64,000 bases of DNA from an uncultured Eubacteriales bacterium (lineage in GTDB: Bacteria; Bacillota; Clostridia; Oscillospirales; UBA644), in contig CAKSFN010000007.1 of assembly GCA_934454405.1 (NCBI GenBank), positions 62,001-126,000 on the forward strand, in the 5' to 3' direction. Within the stretch, counting starts at the first letter, position 1; every line of letters starts with the position of its first letter. Below the pieces are notes generated by a model, which searched no databases, was not told the DNA's origin, and saw only the letters and a program-made list of their open reading frames with translations. This document shows positions 34,805-43,545 of this stretch, piece by piece. A program made the position numbers and the translations under genes.

Positions 34805-35905
34805 TTATTTAATCGTTTCGCTGTTGTTGATGACCGATGCGGAGTAAAGGAAAAGCGCGTCGTCGATCTGCGAAAAATCAATGAGTTTTGCGAGTGCCGA
34901 CGGGGAGATATAGCGAATATCGACAAGTATTATTTCGGAATACCCCTGCGCAAGAAGCGGAGCAATACTGCTTCCGAACGAATCGCGGAAAACAACTATC
35001 TTACGCTCTCTTTCGGCAGACGGGTTTTTGATGGTGATTATCGAACGGGCGCCGCCGAGAAACATCTCATACGGGTCGCGTCCCGCAGCCGCTTTAAGGT
35101 CGTAAACAGGAATTTCCGACGCGGTTTCGGCATTATACACCTTCAATCCGCGAATCACGGCATTGTCGATATATTTAAGCCGTTCCGACGCGTGCGGCAG
35201 CGCTGCCTGCCCGTAGGAAACCCCGTAAAAATTGATTCCCGCATCGTGCGTTTCATATTCACCGATAGGTTTTGACCCCATTTTTCTTGCAATTTCGGCG
35301 GCGACATCCAATATTTTTTCCTGTCGCCAATGCAAGTCCGTAAAATAGAAATCGTCGGCTGAAAGAAGCCCGAAAATATCAATATAACCGGCTTCGGGAA
35401 AGCTCTTGCGCAAACGGGACACAATCTCGTTGAAATCTTTATCAGGATAGCCGTTTTTTGAGGCGAGAAAAGTGTTCTTGTCGGGAATTACGCTCAGATA
35501 TGTTTTAATTCCGGGCTTTTTAAGGTAGTTTTCATAAACATACCGAAAACGCCGCGCGGCATGATCGACTGACGATGGTTTTGTCGGAAAATCAAGCTTT
35601 GCAAGATGATCGCCGACGGAATACAGTCCGTTATTGTCTTTCTGCGCAAACACTTTTGTGGCGGCGACGGCTTTCAGCGTTCGAAAATCGTCTCGCAGAG
35701 GAAACTGGTCAAGCATGTATTTTTCAAAGCCGTTCATAAAGCTTCCGTCGGCAACGGATGAAAAAGACAGCGTCGGACGTTTTGCGAGAAGCCGCCTTTC
35801 GGTTCGCGATTCATCAACATCGGGCGAAAGCAGAAACCAAACGGCAAAAACGGCGATAAAACCGAGAGGTAACGTCAAAGTCAGTATTTGTTGGATTTTT
35901 TTCAT
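34805..35905 (-). CDS. DHHW/AlgX-like SGNH-type protein (surface polymer O-acetylation)
   Basis: 366 aa with an N-terminal membrane anchor (about 7-27, LTLPLGFIAVFAVWFLL). After it come FMNGFEKYMLDQFPLRDDFR, the motif DDFYFTDLHWRQE (near residue 190) and VFRDSFGSSIAPLL (near 306). These match DHHW/AlgJ-X-like proteins, where Ser in the D-S-F block and the D-x-H pair would form an SGNH-type triad. Such proteins take acyl groups from an MBOAT partner, encoded directly upstream in transcription. The acceptor polymer is unknown. Confidence 0.82.
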   Translation of the reverse strand: MKKIQQILTLTLPLGFIAVFAVWFLLSPDVDESRTERRLLAKRPTLSFSSVADGSFMNGFEKYMLDQFPLRDDFRTLKAVAATKVFAQKDNNGLYSVGDHLAKLDFPTKPSSVDHAARRFRYVYENYLKKPGIKTYLSVIPDKNTFLASKNGYPDKDFNEIVSRLRKSFPEAGYIDIFGLLSADDFYFTDLHWRQEKILDVAAEIARKMGSKPIGEYETHDAGINFYGVSYGQAALPHASERLKYIDNAVIRGLKVYNAETASEIPVYDLKAAAGRDPYEMFLGGARSIITIKNPSAERERKIVVFRDSFGSSIAPLLAQGYSEIILVDIRYISPSALAKLIDFSQIDDALFLYSASVINNSETIK

Positions 35906-35940
35906 AGTGTACCCTTTATAAATATGTGCGGAAAAATAAG

Positions 35941-37338
35941 TTAAAATCTGAAATAAACAAACGGGTTAAACGATCCGTCGATAAGATACGCCGTGCATAA
36001 TGCTATGGAGGCGAGCGCTGCCAAAGGCGTGACAACCGCAAGGATTTTGCCGCCGTATTTTCTTAAACCGATTTTTTCGTAAAGAAATTTCGGTAAAGGC
36101 GTCGCGCCGATTACGGCGACAACGAGCAGCACGATGTTGCTTTTCAGATAATATAGCGAGACGGTATTAGCGGCGGGGATTCCGCCGAAGCCGAACAGCG
36201 CCTTGAAGCTTGTGAGTGCGTCCGAGACGCTTGCCGAGTCAAACAGGATAAATCCGAGCATGACAAACAGCAGCGTATAAATATGCATCGGCACCGCAAA
36301 CCGTATCTTCGGATGTAAAACATACTTTTCAAACAGTAAAAGCGCCGCGTAGAGAAGCCCCCACAACACAAAATTCCACGACGCTCCGTGCCAGAAACCC
36401 GTAGCCGCCCAAACGACAAGAATGTTAATAACGTGTCTGAAAGGCTTTACGCGGTTTCCGCCGAGCGGAATATAAAGATAGTCGCGGAACCAACCGCCGA
36501 GAGAAATGTGCCAGCGGCGCCAAAACTCCGTGATACTTGCGGAAATATACGGATAATTGAAGTTTTCGGAAAAGCGGAAGCCGAAGATTCGCCCCAAGCC
36601 TATCGCCATATCGGAATATCCCGAAAAATCAAAATATATGTGCAGCATATACGCCAAAGCATACAGCCAATAGAACAGCACGGTTTTTTCATTGTATGCC
36701 TTAAATTCGGATACGAGCAGCGCCGCAGAATTTGCAAGAAGGATTTTTTTTGCGAGTCCGATTGAAAAACGCCTGATTCCCTCTGATGCGTCGGCAAGCG
36801 TAGTCTTTCGGTTTTTCAGGCTTCCCGCGATGTCGGAATAGCGAACGATCGGACCTGCGATCAGCTGCGGAAACATCGCAACATACATTGCGAGATCGAT
36901 AAAATTACGCTGCGCGGGAACATCGCCGCGATAAACATCAACAACATAGCTCAAAATCTGAAAAGTATAAAAACTGATGCCGACGGGCAGCGCAACATTC
37001 AGGAGCGGCACGGAAAGCCCCGTTACAGCATTGAAATTTTCGATAAAAAAGTCTGCATACTTGCAGTACGCCAGCAGACCGAGACTTGCGACAGCCGAAA
37101 GAGCAAGCGCAAGCTTCGCGATTTTTTTTCCGCGAAAACGCTCTACCAAAAGAGCGGCGATATATGACTGCGTCACCGATAAGAGCATAAAAACAAGATA
37201 TTTCGGTTCTCCCCAACCGTAGAAAATCAGACTCGCCGCAAGAAGAATAAAGTTTTTCAGACGGTCGGGAACGACGAAATATACAAGCAGAACGCACGGT
37301 AAAAAGCAGTACAAAAACGTTATACTTGAAAACAACAT
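35941..37338 (-). CDS. MBOAT family membrane O-acyltransferase
   Basis: 465 aa with about ten membrane segments. The MBOAT core has QLIAGPIVRYSDI, SITEFWRRWHISLGGWFRDYLYIPLGGNR and the catalytic His in ATGFWHGASWNFVLWG. AlgI/DltB-type enzymes move an acyl group across the membrane for transfer to an exported polymer. It is placed between the DUF4358 lipoprotein and the DHHW protein on the same strand; the trio recurs in Clostridia. Confidence 0.93.
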   Translation of the reverse strand: MLFSSITFLYCFLPCVLLVYFVVPDRLKNFILLAASLIFYGWGEPKYLVFMLLSVTQSYIAALLVERFRGKKIAKLALALSAVASLGLLAYCKYADFFIENFNAVTGLSVPLLNVALPVGISFYTFQILSYVVDVYRGDVPAQRNFIDLAMYVAMFPQLIAGPIVRYSDIAGSLKNRKTTLADASEGIRRFSIGLAKKILLANSAALLVSEFKAYNEKTVLFYWLYALAYMLHIYFDFSGYSDMAIGLGRIFGFRFSENFNYPYISASITEFWRRWHISLGGWFRDYLYIPLGGNRVKPFRHVINILVVWAATGFWHGASWNFVLWGLLYAALLLFEKYVLHPKIRFAVPMHIYTLLFVMLGFILFDSASVSDALTSFKALFGFGGIPAANTVSLYYLKSNIVLLVVAVIGATPLPKFLYEKIGLRKYGGKILAVVTPLAALASIALCTAYLIDGSFNPFVYFRF

Positions 37339-37347
37339 AGTTCTTTT

Positions 37348-37938
37348 TTACGCGATGGGAACATCGAAAAGCTGTCTTACGGAGCCGTATGAAGCAGTGA
37401 GTTTTGCGGTAAAGGTGCTTATAAGCTCAGCGGCACCGAAAACCGAAACGATATAATCGCCGACGGTCATTATAACGAGTTTTTCGGGAAAACCGCACAT
37501 CCAATTGCGCGCAAGAACATTGTCTTTAATTTTGGCGGCAAGAGCTTCGACGTCAGCGGAATTTTTGACATGATATACGCCGCAGGTAAAAGTGTTTTGA
37601 TTCAGCATATGAAGAAGCGAGGCGGCATCGTCCAGTTTGCCGACTTCCGCTTTCGGGAAACCCAGCTCGAAATCAAGGGCTTCCGCGTCTCCGAGATCGA
37701 ATTTACCGGGAGCGTCTTCCTTCATATTCTTCTCGGAGCCTCCCATCGCCGCAAATTTGTCGTCCGCCGAATACTTTTTCCAGACGGTTTCAAGTATTTC
37801 CAATGCGCTTTTGGGACCTTTGTTCTGAACGTCCGCCGCGGAAGTTCCCGTTGTAACATCTTCTTTGTCTTTTTTTGTGCAGGAGACAAGCGAAAATACC
37901 AAAACGGCAGCAATAGCAAGTGTAAGAATTTTTTTCAT
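37348..37938 (-). CDS. DUF4358 lipoprotein
   Basis: 196 aa. The signal peptide ends in a lipobox (VFSLVSCTKK, Cys near residue 20). The mature part has DFELGFPKAEVGKLDDAASLLHMLNQNTFTCGVYHVKN and an EKLVIMTVGDYIVSVFG strand, the DUF4358 pattern. The family is found next to MBOAT/DHHW pairs; its role there is not established. It is first of the trio, with AAAGGA upstream of its ATG. Confidence 0.8.
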   Translation of the reverse strand: MKKILTLAIAAVLVFSLVSCTKKDKEDVTTGTSAADVQNKGPKSALEILETVWKKYSADDKFAAMGGSEKNMKEDAPGKFDLGDAEALDFELGFPKAEVGKLDDAASLLHMLNQNTFTCGVYHVKNSADVEALAAKIKDNVLARNWMCGFPEKLVIMTVGDYIVSVFGAAELISTFTAKLTASYGSVRQLFDVPIA

Positions 37939-37993
37939 AAAAGGTGTTCCTTTCGCTGTGAATTTTTATTATCCATAGTGATATTATTTCCGT

Positions 37994-38017
37994 AAAAAGT
38001 CGTCGGTAAACTCCGAC
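37994..38017 (-). terminator. Weak terminator after the histidine kinase gene
   Basis: On the minus strand GTCGG, a six-base loop and CCGAC are followed by GACTTTTT, 17 bases past the kinase stop. The stem is only 5 bp, so efficiency is doubtful. Confidence 0.45.
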
Positions 38018-38033
38018 CGTAAAGTTTTCCCGT

Positions 38034-39230
38034 TTATTTAACGGGCAGAATGATCTCAAACACGGCTCCGTTGTCGTTCATCGCGCGTACCGTGCCCTTG
38101 TGAATAGTCACAATTTCCTTTACAAGGGCAAGACCTATCCCCGTTCCGCCCTTACGGGCGCTGAAAAAACGGTCGAAAATACGGGGAAGAAGTTCAGGCT
38201 CGATGCCTTCGCCGTCGTCGCGTATGCGGATAACGGCTTTGCCTTTTTCTTCCGCGCATTCTATCCGTATCTCGCTTTTTGCGTAGCGCAGCGCGTTTGA
38301 GATTATGTTTGTGAAAGCGCGGCGAAGCTGAATTTCATCACAGTTTACCAAAACGGGCTTGTCCGCAAAGCACGGTGTAATACGCAGGTTTTTTTGTTCC
38401 GCAATATGCTCCGCGCCGCGCAGACAGTCATACAGAAGTTCTCGCGCATCAACTGAATGAAACTCCGACTTAAACTGCCCCGCCTCCAAACGGGAGAGTG
38501 CAAGAAGCTCCTCAATCAGGTAGGACATCTGCTCGTTTTCTTCAAGAATAACTCTTGACGCTTCCTTCGGCTCCAAAACGCCGGTATGGATTCCCTCCGC
38601 GCAGCCCTGAACCGCCATCATCGGCGTTTTGAGTTCGTGCGACACGTTCTGAAAAAACCATTTCTGCGATTCGTGCGCTTTTTCCACATACCCTCCGAGC
38701 TTCCACCCGAAGAGACATACAAGAACGGTCAAAACGACAAGTATCGCAAAAAACGCGGCATTCAGATAATCCGCATATTGCATAACCGCTCCGATATCGA
38801 CGTAAAGTATGTATGAAAACGCGTCGTTTCGTCCGCCGTCCTCACCTCTTGTTATGCGGTACACAAAGCGGCTGCCGCCGGCTTTCAGCGTATGAAATTC
38901 GTCGGAGGAAGGCTTCTCCCTGCGGCAGTATTCCCTCAGCTGATATTCGGCTTTTGAGAGATGCTCGGGTTCAAAAAGTTCCCCTTCGATTTCAAGATAT
39001 CGGACGCTCGGAGTAAGAAAATGCTCCTCCTCGTCCTCATCATCCTCTTCGTCTTTCGCTTTGTCAAAAGGAACGGGCGACTTGCGTTCATCTTCCAAAA
39101 GTATGGCTTTTCGCGCTTCCGCCGTCAGGTATTCGGGAATTAAAACGTTTACCGTGGTCAGCAGAGTTAAAAAGACGAGAAACATCGTGCCGAGAACGGC
39201 AAGCGTTATTTTTCTTCTGATGTGCTTCAT
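38034..39230 (-). CDS. Sensor histidine kinase
   Basis: 398 aa from the ATG at 39230, which overlaps the regulator stop; the longer frame upstream lies inside that gene. Two membrane helices (about 8-30 and 152-175) bracket an extracytoplasmic sensor of about 120 residues with a very acidic stretch (DEEDDEDEEEH). HisKA has NVSHELKTPMMAVQG near residue 197; HATPase_c has N in FTNIISNALRYAKSE, DDGEGIEPELLPRIFDRF and GTGIGLALVKEI. The acidic stretch could bind a cation or cationic peptide (inference). Confidence 0.93.
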   Translation of the reverse strand: MKHIRRKITLAVLGTMFLVFLTLLTTVNVLIPEYLTAEARKAILLEDERKSPVPFDKAKDEEDDEDEEEHFLTPSVRYLEIEGELFEPEHLSKAEYQLREYCRREKPSSDEFHTLKAGGSRFVYRITRGEDGGRNDAFSYILYVDIGAVMQYADYLNAAFFAILVVLTVLVCLFGWKLGGYVEKAHESQKWFFQNVSHELKTPMMAVQGCAEGIHTGVLEPKEASRVILEENEQMSYLIEELLALSRLEAGQFKSEFHSVDARELLYDCLRGAEHIAEQKNLRITPCFADKPVLVNCDEIQLRRAFTNIISNALRYAKSEIRIECAEEKGKAVIRIRDDGEGIEPELLPRIFDRFFSARKGGTGIGLALVKEIVTIHKGTVRAMNDNGAVFEIILPVK

Positions 39231-39928
39231 GCCCCGTCCCCTTTCGATCGCAGTCGGTAACCGTAGCCCCAAACAGTTTCTATCAATACATCGCTGTCTG
39301 CCGCGGAAAGCTTGCTTCGTATGCGGCGCAGGGTTTCATCGGTTACTCTCGTTTCCACTTCATCGTTATAGCCCCAGATTTGATTGAGCAGTTCGTCGCG
39401 CGACAACGCTTTACCCTCATTATGCATCAAAAACAGGAGCATTTTCATTTCGTTCGGAGAAAGAGAAACTATCTTTCCTTTACAGAAAAGCTGCTTTTCC
39501 GCTCCCGAAAAGCGAAGATCTCCAACGGTAACATCTCTGTCCATCGGATTGCCGCCGCGCTCCATTTCAACGCGGCGCAGGAGCGCTTTTACCCTCATCA
39601 GAAGCACGGTCGGACGAAAAGGCTTTGTCAGATAGTCGTCCCCGCCCTGAAGGATGCCGTTGACATAGTCATATTCGGTATCCTTTGCCGTCAGCAGAAC
39701 TATGGGAACCTTATCCTTTTCCCGAATAATACGGCAGCAGGTCAGCCCGTCTGTGCCGGGCATCATTATATCCAAAATTACAAGGTCGGCTCGTCTTTTG
39801 GAAAACGCGCTTAAAAGCGCGTCGCCTGTTTCAAACGCGCAAACCTCGTATCCGTCGTTTTCGAGAAAACTCCGAAGCGTTTCTCTTATGTTCTTTTCGT
39901 CTTCCGCGATATAGATGAGCTGTTTCAT
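39227..39928 (-). CDS. OmpR/PhoB family response regulator
   Basis: 233 aa. The receiver domain has the phospho-acceptor Asp in LVILDIMMPGTDG (near residue 53) and K in LTKPF. The winged-helix domain has LSPNEMKMLLFLMHNEGKALSRDELLNQIWGY and the final TVWGYGYRL. It partners with the kinase downstream by a four-base overlap and lies 57 bases after the tandem-repeat protein gene. Confidence 0.94.
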   Translation of the reverse strand: MKQLIYIAEDEKNIRETLRSFLENDGYEVCAFETGDALLSAFSKRRADLVILDIMMPGTDGLTCCRIIREKDKVPIVLLTAKDTEYDYVNGILQGGDDYLTKPFRPTVLLMRVKALLRRVEMERGGNPMDRDVTVGDLRFSGAEKQLFCKGKIVSLSPNEMKMLLFLMHNEGKALSRDELLNQIWGYNDEVETRVTDETLRRIRSKLSAADSDVLIETVWGYGYRLRSKGDGA

Positions 39929-39948
39929 AAAGCCTCCGTCAATAAGCC

Positions 39949-39974
39949 AGAGTCGTGCCGTGCGACACGACTCT
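39949..39974 (-). terminator. Hairpin between the repeat-protein gene and the response regulator
   Basis: AGAGTCGTG (39949-39957) pairs with CACGACTCT (39966-39974). On the minus strand it is followed by GGCTTATTG, not a U-run, so it is more likely a partial terminator or mRNA stabiliser that lets the repeat protein be made in excess of the two-component system. Confidence 0.55.
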
Positions 39975-39985
39975 GCGCGTATCTC

Positions 39986-40792
39986 TTATCTTCTTTTTTC
40001 GCAGACAGAATAATCCTCTTCGTTCAGATCAAAGGGTATATCCTTTTCATTTGCCGCAATTTTTTCGTCGTATTCGGCATCGACACGATCCCAAAGCTCT
40101 GCGTTTCTTTCGAGAATTTCCGCAATTTTGTCCTCAAGAGCGTCGATTTCATCATAAAGACGGTCTGCGTTTTCGTCGTTTATGCTTGCATAAAGAGTGT
40201 CAACTCTTTTTTCAAGAGCTTCGATTTCCGCGAGGTCGGCAAGGAGAGCCGCTTTTTCCTGCGCGGTCAGAGAAGTCATACCTTTTATGGATTCCTCATA
40301 GGTTTCCTCTTTCTCCGTGCAATGACCGTTAAAGTCTTCTTCGTCGGGGTCAAGGGTCATATCCGGTTCTTTCGCGGCAATTTTTTCGTCGTACTCATCG
40401 TTGACGCGCTCCCAAAGTTTTGCGTTTCTTTCGAGTACCGCAGCGAGTTTGCTGTCAACGGCGTTGATCTCATCATAGAGACGGTCCGCGTTTTCGTCAG
40501 TCATGCGGGCATAGATCTCGTCGATCTTCTTCTCAAGCGTCTCGATTTGTTCAAGGTCGGCGATAAGAGTCGCTTTTTCCTGCTCGTTTAAAGAGGAAAG
40601 ACCTTTTACAAAGCTTTCGAAAGACTGCATTCCGCAGCTGTCGGAAGTTTCGCCTGCGGCAACACAGATTTTTTTCTGCGGCTCGGACGCTTTGTTGTCA
40701 TTTGCGGAAATCACCGCCGCCGAAGCGATAATGAAGCTCATCGCAAGGACAAGCGCGAGAATGGTAGCAAGAATGGTTTTTTTGTTTTTCAT
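39986..40792 (-). CDS. Secreted coiled-coil protein with two tandem repeats
   Basis: 268 aa from the ATG at 40792 (AAGGAG upstream). A signal peptide (about 1-31, KTILATILALVLAMSFIIASAA) leads to two repeats of about 95 residues. Each repeat has SL-x-x-QEKA-x-L-x-ADL-x-x-IE-x-LEK, then DENADRLYDEI, then LERNA-x-LW-x-RV-x-x-EYDEKIAA and an acidic tail. They are very similar in protein and DNA, so recent duplication is likely. Three Cys (CVAAGETSDSC, GHC, SVC) could bridge. Family not recognised. The location before a two-component system suggests a sensed or regulated envelope protein. Confidence 0.75.
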   Translation of the reverse strand: MKNKKTILATILALVLAMSFIIASAAVISANDNKASEPQKKICVAAGETSDSCGMQSFESFVKGLSSLNEQEKATLIADLEQIETLEKKIDEIYARMTDENADRLYDEINAVDSKLAAVLERNAKLWERVNDEYDEKIAAKEPDMTLDPDEEDFNGHCTEKEETYEESIKGMTSLTAQEKAALLADLAEIEALEKRVDTLYASINDENADRLYDEIDALEDKIAEILERNAELWDRVDAEYDEKIAANEKDIPFDLNEEDYSVCEKRR

Positions 40793-40840
40793 GGCAAGTG
40801 CTCCTTTGAATTTATTTGCGGATTTCCTTTCCGCAATATA

Positions 40841-40849
40841 ATCATAGCA
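40841..40849 (-). promoter_or_regulatory. Extended -10 element for the repeat-protein gene
   Basis: On the minus strand TGCTATGAT provides an extended -10 without a good -35 box, 48 bases before the start codon. Extended -10 promoters often depend on an activator; the downstream response regulator is a candidate. Confidence 0.4.
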
Positions 40850-41011
40850 CAAAAGGACGCTGTATTCACCGAAAAAACGATTGAAAGTTGTCACAAAACC
40901 GTAAGAGTCCGAAAATCGTCAACGCTTTTCAGATAAATCCGATGAGTTTTCTCTGAAACGGCGGCAACCGGAGAATTATTTTTCAATAAGCCGTTTAACA
41001 TAGGTTGACTT

Positions 41012-41614
41012 TTATTTTGCCTCAATCAGCGACTTTATCATACTTTCAAGCGCCGCCTCGCTCATTGCGCCGAGGTGCGTTTTTTTGACGTTTCCGTTTT
41101 TATCGATTGCGACCGTAAAAGGTATCGACAAAGCGTTGTATGCTTTTGCCGCGCTGCCTTCAGTGTCGTAATATACGGGAAAAGTGTAGCCGTTTTCGGA
41201 AAGGAATCTTTTTACCGAGTCAGGCGTTTCTCTGTAACCGTCGCTGAGATCTATCATCATAAATGTGACCTCCGCCTGATACTTCCTATACAGTTTTTCA
41301 AAGGCGGGCAGTTCGCTTCGGCAAGGAGGACACCAAGTCGCCCAAAAATTAAGAATAATGGGTCTGCCGAAGCCTTCCGACAGCGTAACATTCCTGCCTT
41401 TTCCGTCGGTCACGGTGAAATCGGGCGCGGTCTTCTCTTTACCCGACGCATCGGGTTTTACGGTCTCATCTGCGGATGACGGCGAGGTCGCGCTTGTCGG
41501 AGGGTCGGAAGGCGCAGGCGTCACGGACGACAAATGTCTGTATGCCGCAACGGCGACCGCAACCAGCGCCACGGCCGAGACCGCGAAAAGAATATACTTT
41601 AATCCGGACTTCAT
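41012..41614 (-). CDS. Membrane-anchored TlpA/ResA-like thioredoxin
   Basis: 200 aa. An N-terminal anchor (about 5-24) and a Ser/Thr/Pro-rich linker (28-60) lead to a TlpA-like fold. The active site is WATWCPPCRSELP near residue 95, with SIPFTVAIDKNG containing the cis-Pro. It faces outside the membrane, where it would be reduced by CcdA and in turn reduce MsrAB. Its ATG overlaps the stop of a 42-aa ORF in ATGA. Confidence 0.9.
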   Translation of the reverse strand: MKSGLKYILFAVSAVALVAVAVAAYRHLSSVTPAPSDPPTSATSPSSADETVKPDASGKEKTAPDFTVTDGKGRNVTLSEGFGRPIILNFWATWCPPCRSELPAFEKLYRKYQAEVTFMMIDLSDGYRETPDSVKRFLSENGYTFPVYYDTEGSAAKAYNALSIPFTVAIDKNGNVKKTHLGAMSEAALESMIKSLIEAK

Positions 41615-41739
41615 ACCTCGCCGCCTCCTTCGTAAAAGTTATGGCGCAATACTCTCCAGAGACCGCTCCCGACGATCGGTTTTGCAAAACGCTTCTTAAA
41701 ATCTGAGTCTTCTTTTTTTATTCTTAATGAGATTCTCAT
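41611..41739 (-). CDS. 42-aa basic ORF between ccdA and tlpA
   Basis: ATG at 41739 follows AAAGGA. The product begins MRISLRIKKEDSDFKKRF, is rich in Lys/Arg and has no Cys or membrane segment. It fills the gap between ccdA (18 bases upstream) and tlpA (ATGA overlap), so translation would couple tlpA to ccdA. In related clostridial loci a small CxxC protein can sit at this place; this one is different. It may be a genuine small protein or only a translational coupler. Confidence 0.6.
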   Translation of the reverse strand: MRISLRIKKEDSDFKKRFAKPIVGSGLWRVLRHNFYEGGGEV

Positions 41740-41757
41740 AAAAACAATCCTTTCCCG

Positions 41758-42411
41758 TTATGAAAAAACAGCCGTTATTGCGTCCATAAGTCCGCACGCC
41801 ATAAGAATGCCGACAAGAATCAGAAAACAGCCGCAAACGATGTTGATAACGCGGTAGTGCTTTTTAATAAAGGTAAACGCCGTGTTCAATTTCTCAATCA
41901 ACAGCGCGGACAGTAAAAACGGCGCTCCGAGACCGAGAGAATAGGTCACAAGCAAAAGAACACCTTTAACCGCCGTTCCGGATGCTCCGGCAAGAGCCAG
42001 CGCCGAACCGAGAAACGCGCCTATGCAGGGCGTCAGGCTGACCGAGTAAATTATGCCGAACAGAAACGCCGACACAACGGTATTCGCCGTCCGTCCGCTT
42101 TGCATTCCTTTGAAAAACGGCAGCTTGATAACTTCAAGATAAGACAGCCCGAAAACAACAATCAGCAGTCCGCCCACGATGTTGACAACCGTTTTGTATT
42201 CTTTCAGAAAAGCGCCGAGCGTGCCCGCGAAAAGTCCGAGAAGACTGAACACAACGGTAAAACCGAGTATAAAGCTGAAGGCTCTCAAAAACACCTTGTG
42301 TTTTTTGTCCGCCCCTCCGGCGAAATATGAGATATACAGCGGCAGCATGGGCAGCATACAGGGCGATATAAATGAGATAAAGCCCTCCAAAAACGTAATA
42401 ACAAATTCCAT
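41758..42411 (-). CDS. ccdA: CcdA-type thiol-disulphide membrane transporter
   Basis: 217 aa with six membrane helices. The two redox Cys lie in FISPCMLPMLP (near residue 18) and SLTPCIGAFLG, the CcdA/DsbD-beta pattern. It carries reducing power from cytoplasmic thioredoxin to outside TlpA-like proteins. It sits between msrAB and the small ORF in the redox operon, with 18-base gaps each side. Confidence 0.93.
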   Translation of the reverse strand: MEFVITFLEGFISFISPCMLPMLPLYISYFAGGADKKHKVFLRAFSFILGFTVVFSLLGLFAGTLGAFLKEYKTVVNIVGGLLIVVFGLSYLEVIKLPFFKGMQSGRTANTVVSAFLFGIIYSVSLTPCIGAFLGSALALAGASGTAVKGVLLLVTYSLGLGAPFLLSALLIEKLNTAFTFIKKHYRVINIVCGCFLILVGILMACGLMDAITAVFS

Positions 42412-42429
42412 AAACAGCTCCCGAGTTTT

Positions 42430-43509
42430 TTAATTGAAAACGGACAGCAGATATCCGTAACCTTCGCTCTCCATTTTTTCATACGGAACAAAACGCAGCG
42501 CGGCGCTGTTTATGCAGTAACGCACGCCGTTCGGAGAATCGGGGTCTCCCGTGAACACGTGCCCCAGATGTGAATCGCCTGCGCGACTGCGCACCTCCGT
42601 GCGGTTCATTCCGTAGCTGTTATCCTGCCTCTCCACAACGGCAGGCGCTTCAATAGGCTTGGAAAATGCCGGCCAGCCGCAGCCGCTTTCAAACTTATCC
42701 GAGGAGGAAAAGAGAGGCTCGCCCGTCACGACATCAACATAAATCCCTTTTTCAAACTTGTTCCAGAACTCATTGTTAAAAGCTCGTTCCGTTCCGTTTT
42801 CCTGTGTGATGCGGTACTGCTCCGCCGTCAGCTTTTCGCGTATAGCTTCTGTCGCGGGCTTTTTATAATCGCCCGGGTCGATCTTCATTTTTGAAAACAA
42901 TTCGATTTCCTCGCGTGGTATATGACAGTAGCCGTTCGGATTTTTTTCCAGATAATTCTGATGATATTCCTCTGCCGGATAGAAGTTCAAAAGAGGGCCG
43001 AACTCCACAAAAAACTCATTGCGGCGGCTTTTTTCAAGGTCGTAAATCCGCTGTGCGGCTTCCCGTGCCTTATCGTTTGTATAATATATACCCGTCTGAT
43101 ACTGACTTCCGACATCATTTCCCTGTCGATTTTGTTTTGTCGGGTCTATAACATAAAAATAAGCAAGCAGCAATGCGTCAAGACTTACTTTTTCGGGGTC
43201 ATATTCCACTCTCACGGTCTCTCGAAATCCAGTTTCACCGGAACATACCGTCTTATACTCGGCGTCCGCCTTGCATGTTCCGTTTGCATAGCCGCTTTCG
43301 GCGTCGATAACTCCTGGGATTGACTGCATCAGATGCTCAATTCCCCAAAAACAGCCGCCGGCGAGATAAATCACATTTTCACGTTCATTCGAAAAATCCA
43401 TACGCTCAATCTCCGCATTTTTTTTATTGTCAGTTGAATTCATACCGCAACCCGATAAAAAAAGAGAAGCGGAAAGCAACAGTATACAAAATTTTGATAA
43501 GTGTTTCAT
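42430..43509 (-). CDS. msrAB: Lipoprotein methionine sulphoxide reductase MsrA-MsrB fusion
   Basis: 359 aa. The lipobox LFLSGCGMN places the protein outside the membrane. MsrA (about 45-200) has the catalytic Cys in LAGGCFWGIEHLMQ. MsrB (about 230-350) has SGCGWPAFSKPI, GDSHLGHVFTGD and catalytic RYCINSAALRF. The zinc-binding Cys pairs of some MsrB proteins are replaced (PLFSSSDKF). It repairs oxidised Met in exported proteins; electrons would come from CcdA and TlpA, as in the msrAB-ccdA-etrx loci of streptococci. Confidence 0.94.
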   Translation of the reverse strand: MKHLSKFCILLLSASLFLSGCGMNSTDNKKNAEIERMDFSNERENVIYLAGGCFWGIEHLMQSIPGVIDAESGYANGTCKADAEYKTVCSGETGFRETVRVEYDPEKVSLDALLLAYFYVIDPTKQNRQGNDVGSQYQTGIYYTNDKAREAAQRIYDLEKSRRNEFFVEFGPLLNFYPAEEYHQNYLEKNPNGYCHIPREEIELFSKMKIDPGDYKKPATEAIREKLTAEQYRITQENGTERAFNNEFWNKFEKGIYVDVVTGEPLFSSSDKFESGCGWPAFSKPIEAPAVVERQDNSYGMNRTEVRSRAGDSHLGHVFTGDPDSPNGVRYCINSAALRFVPYEKMESEGYGYLLSVFN

Positions 43510-43545
43510 GCCGTTTCCTCCGAAAGATGCGTATTCCCGTTATTT

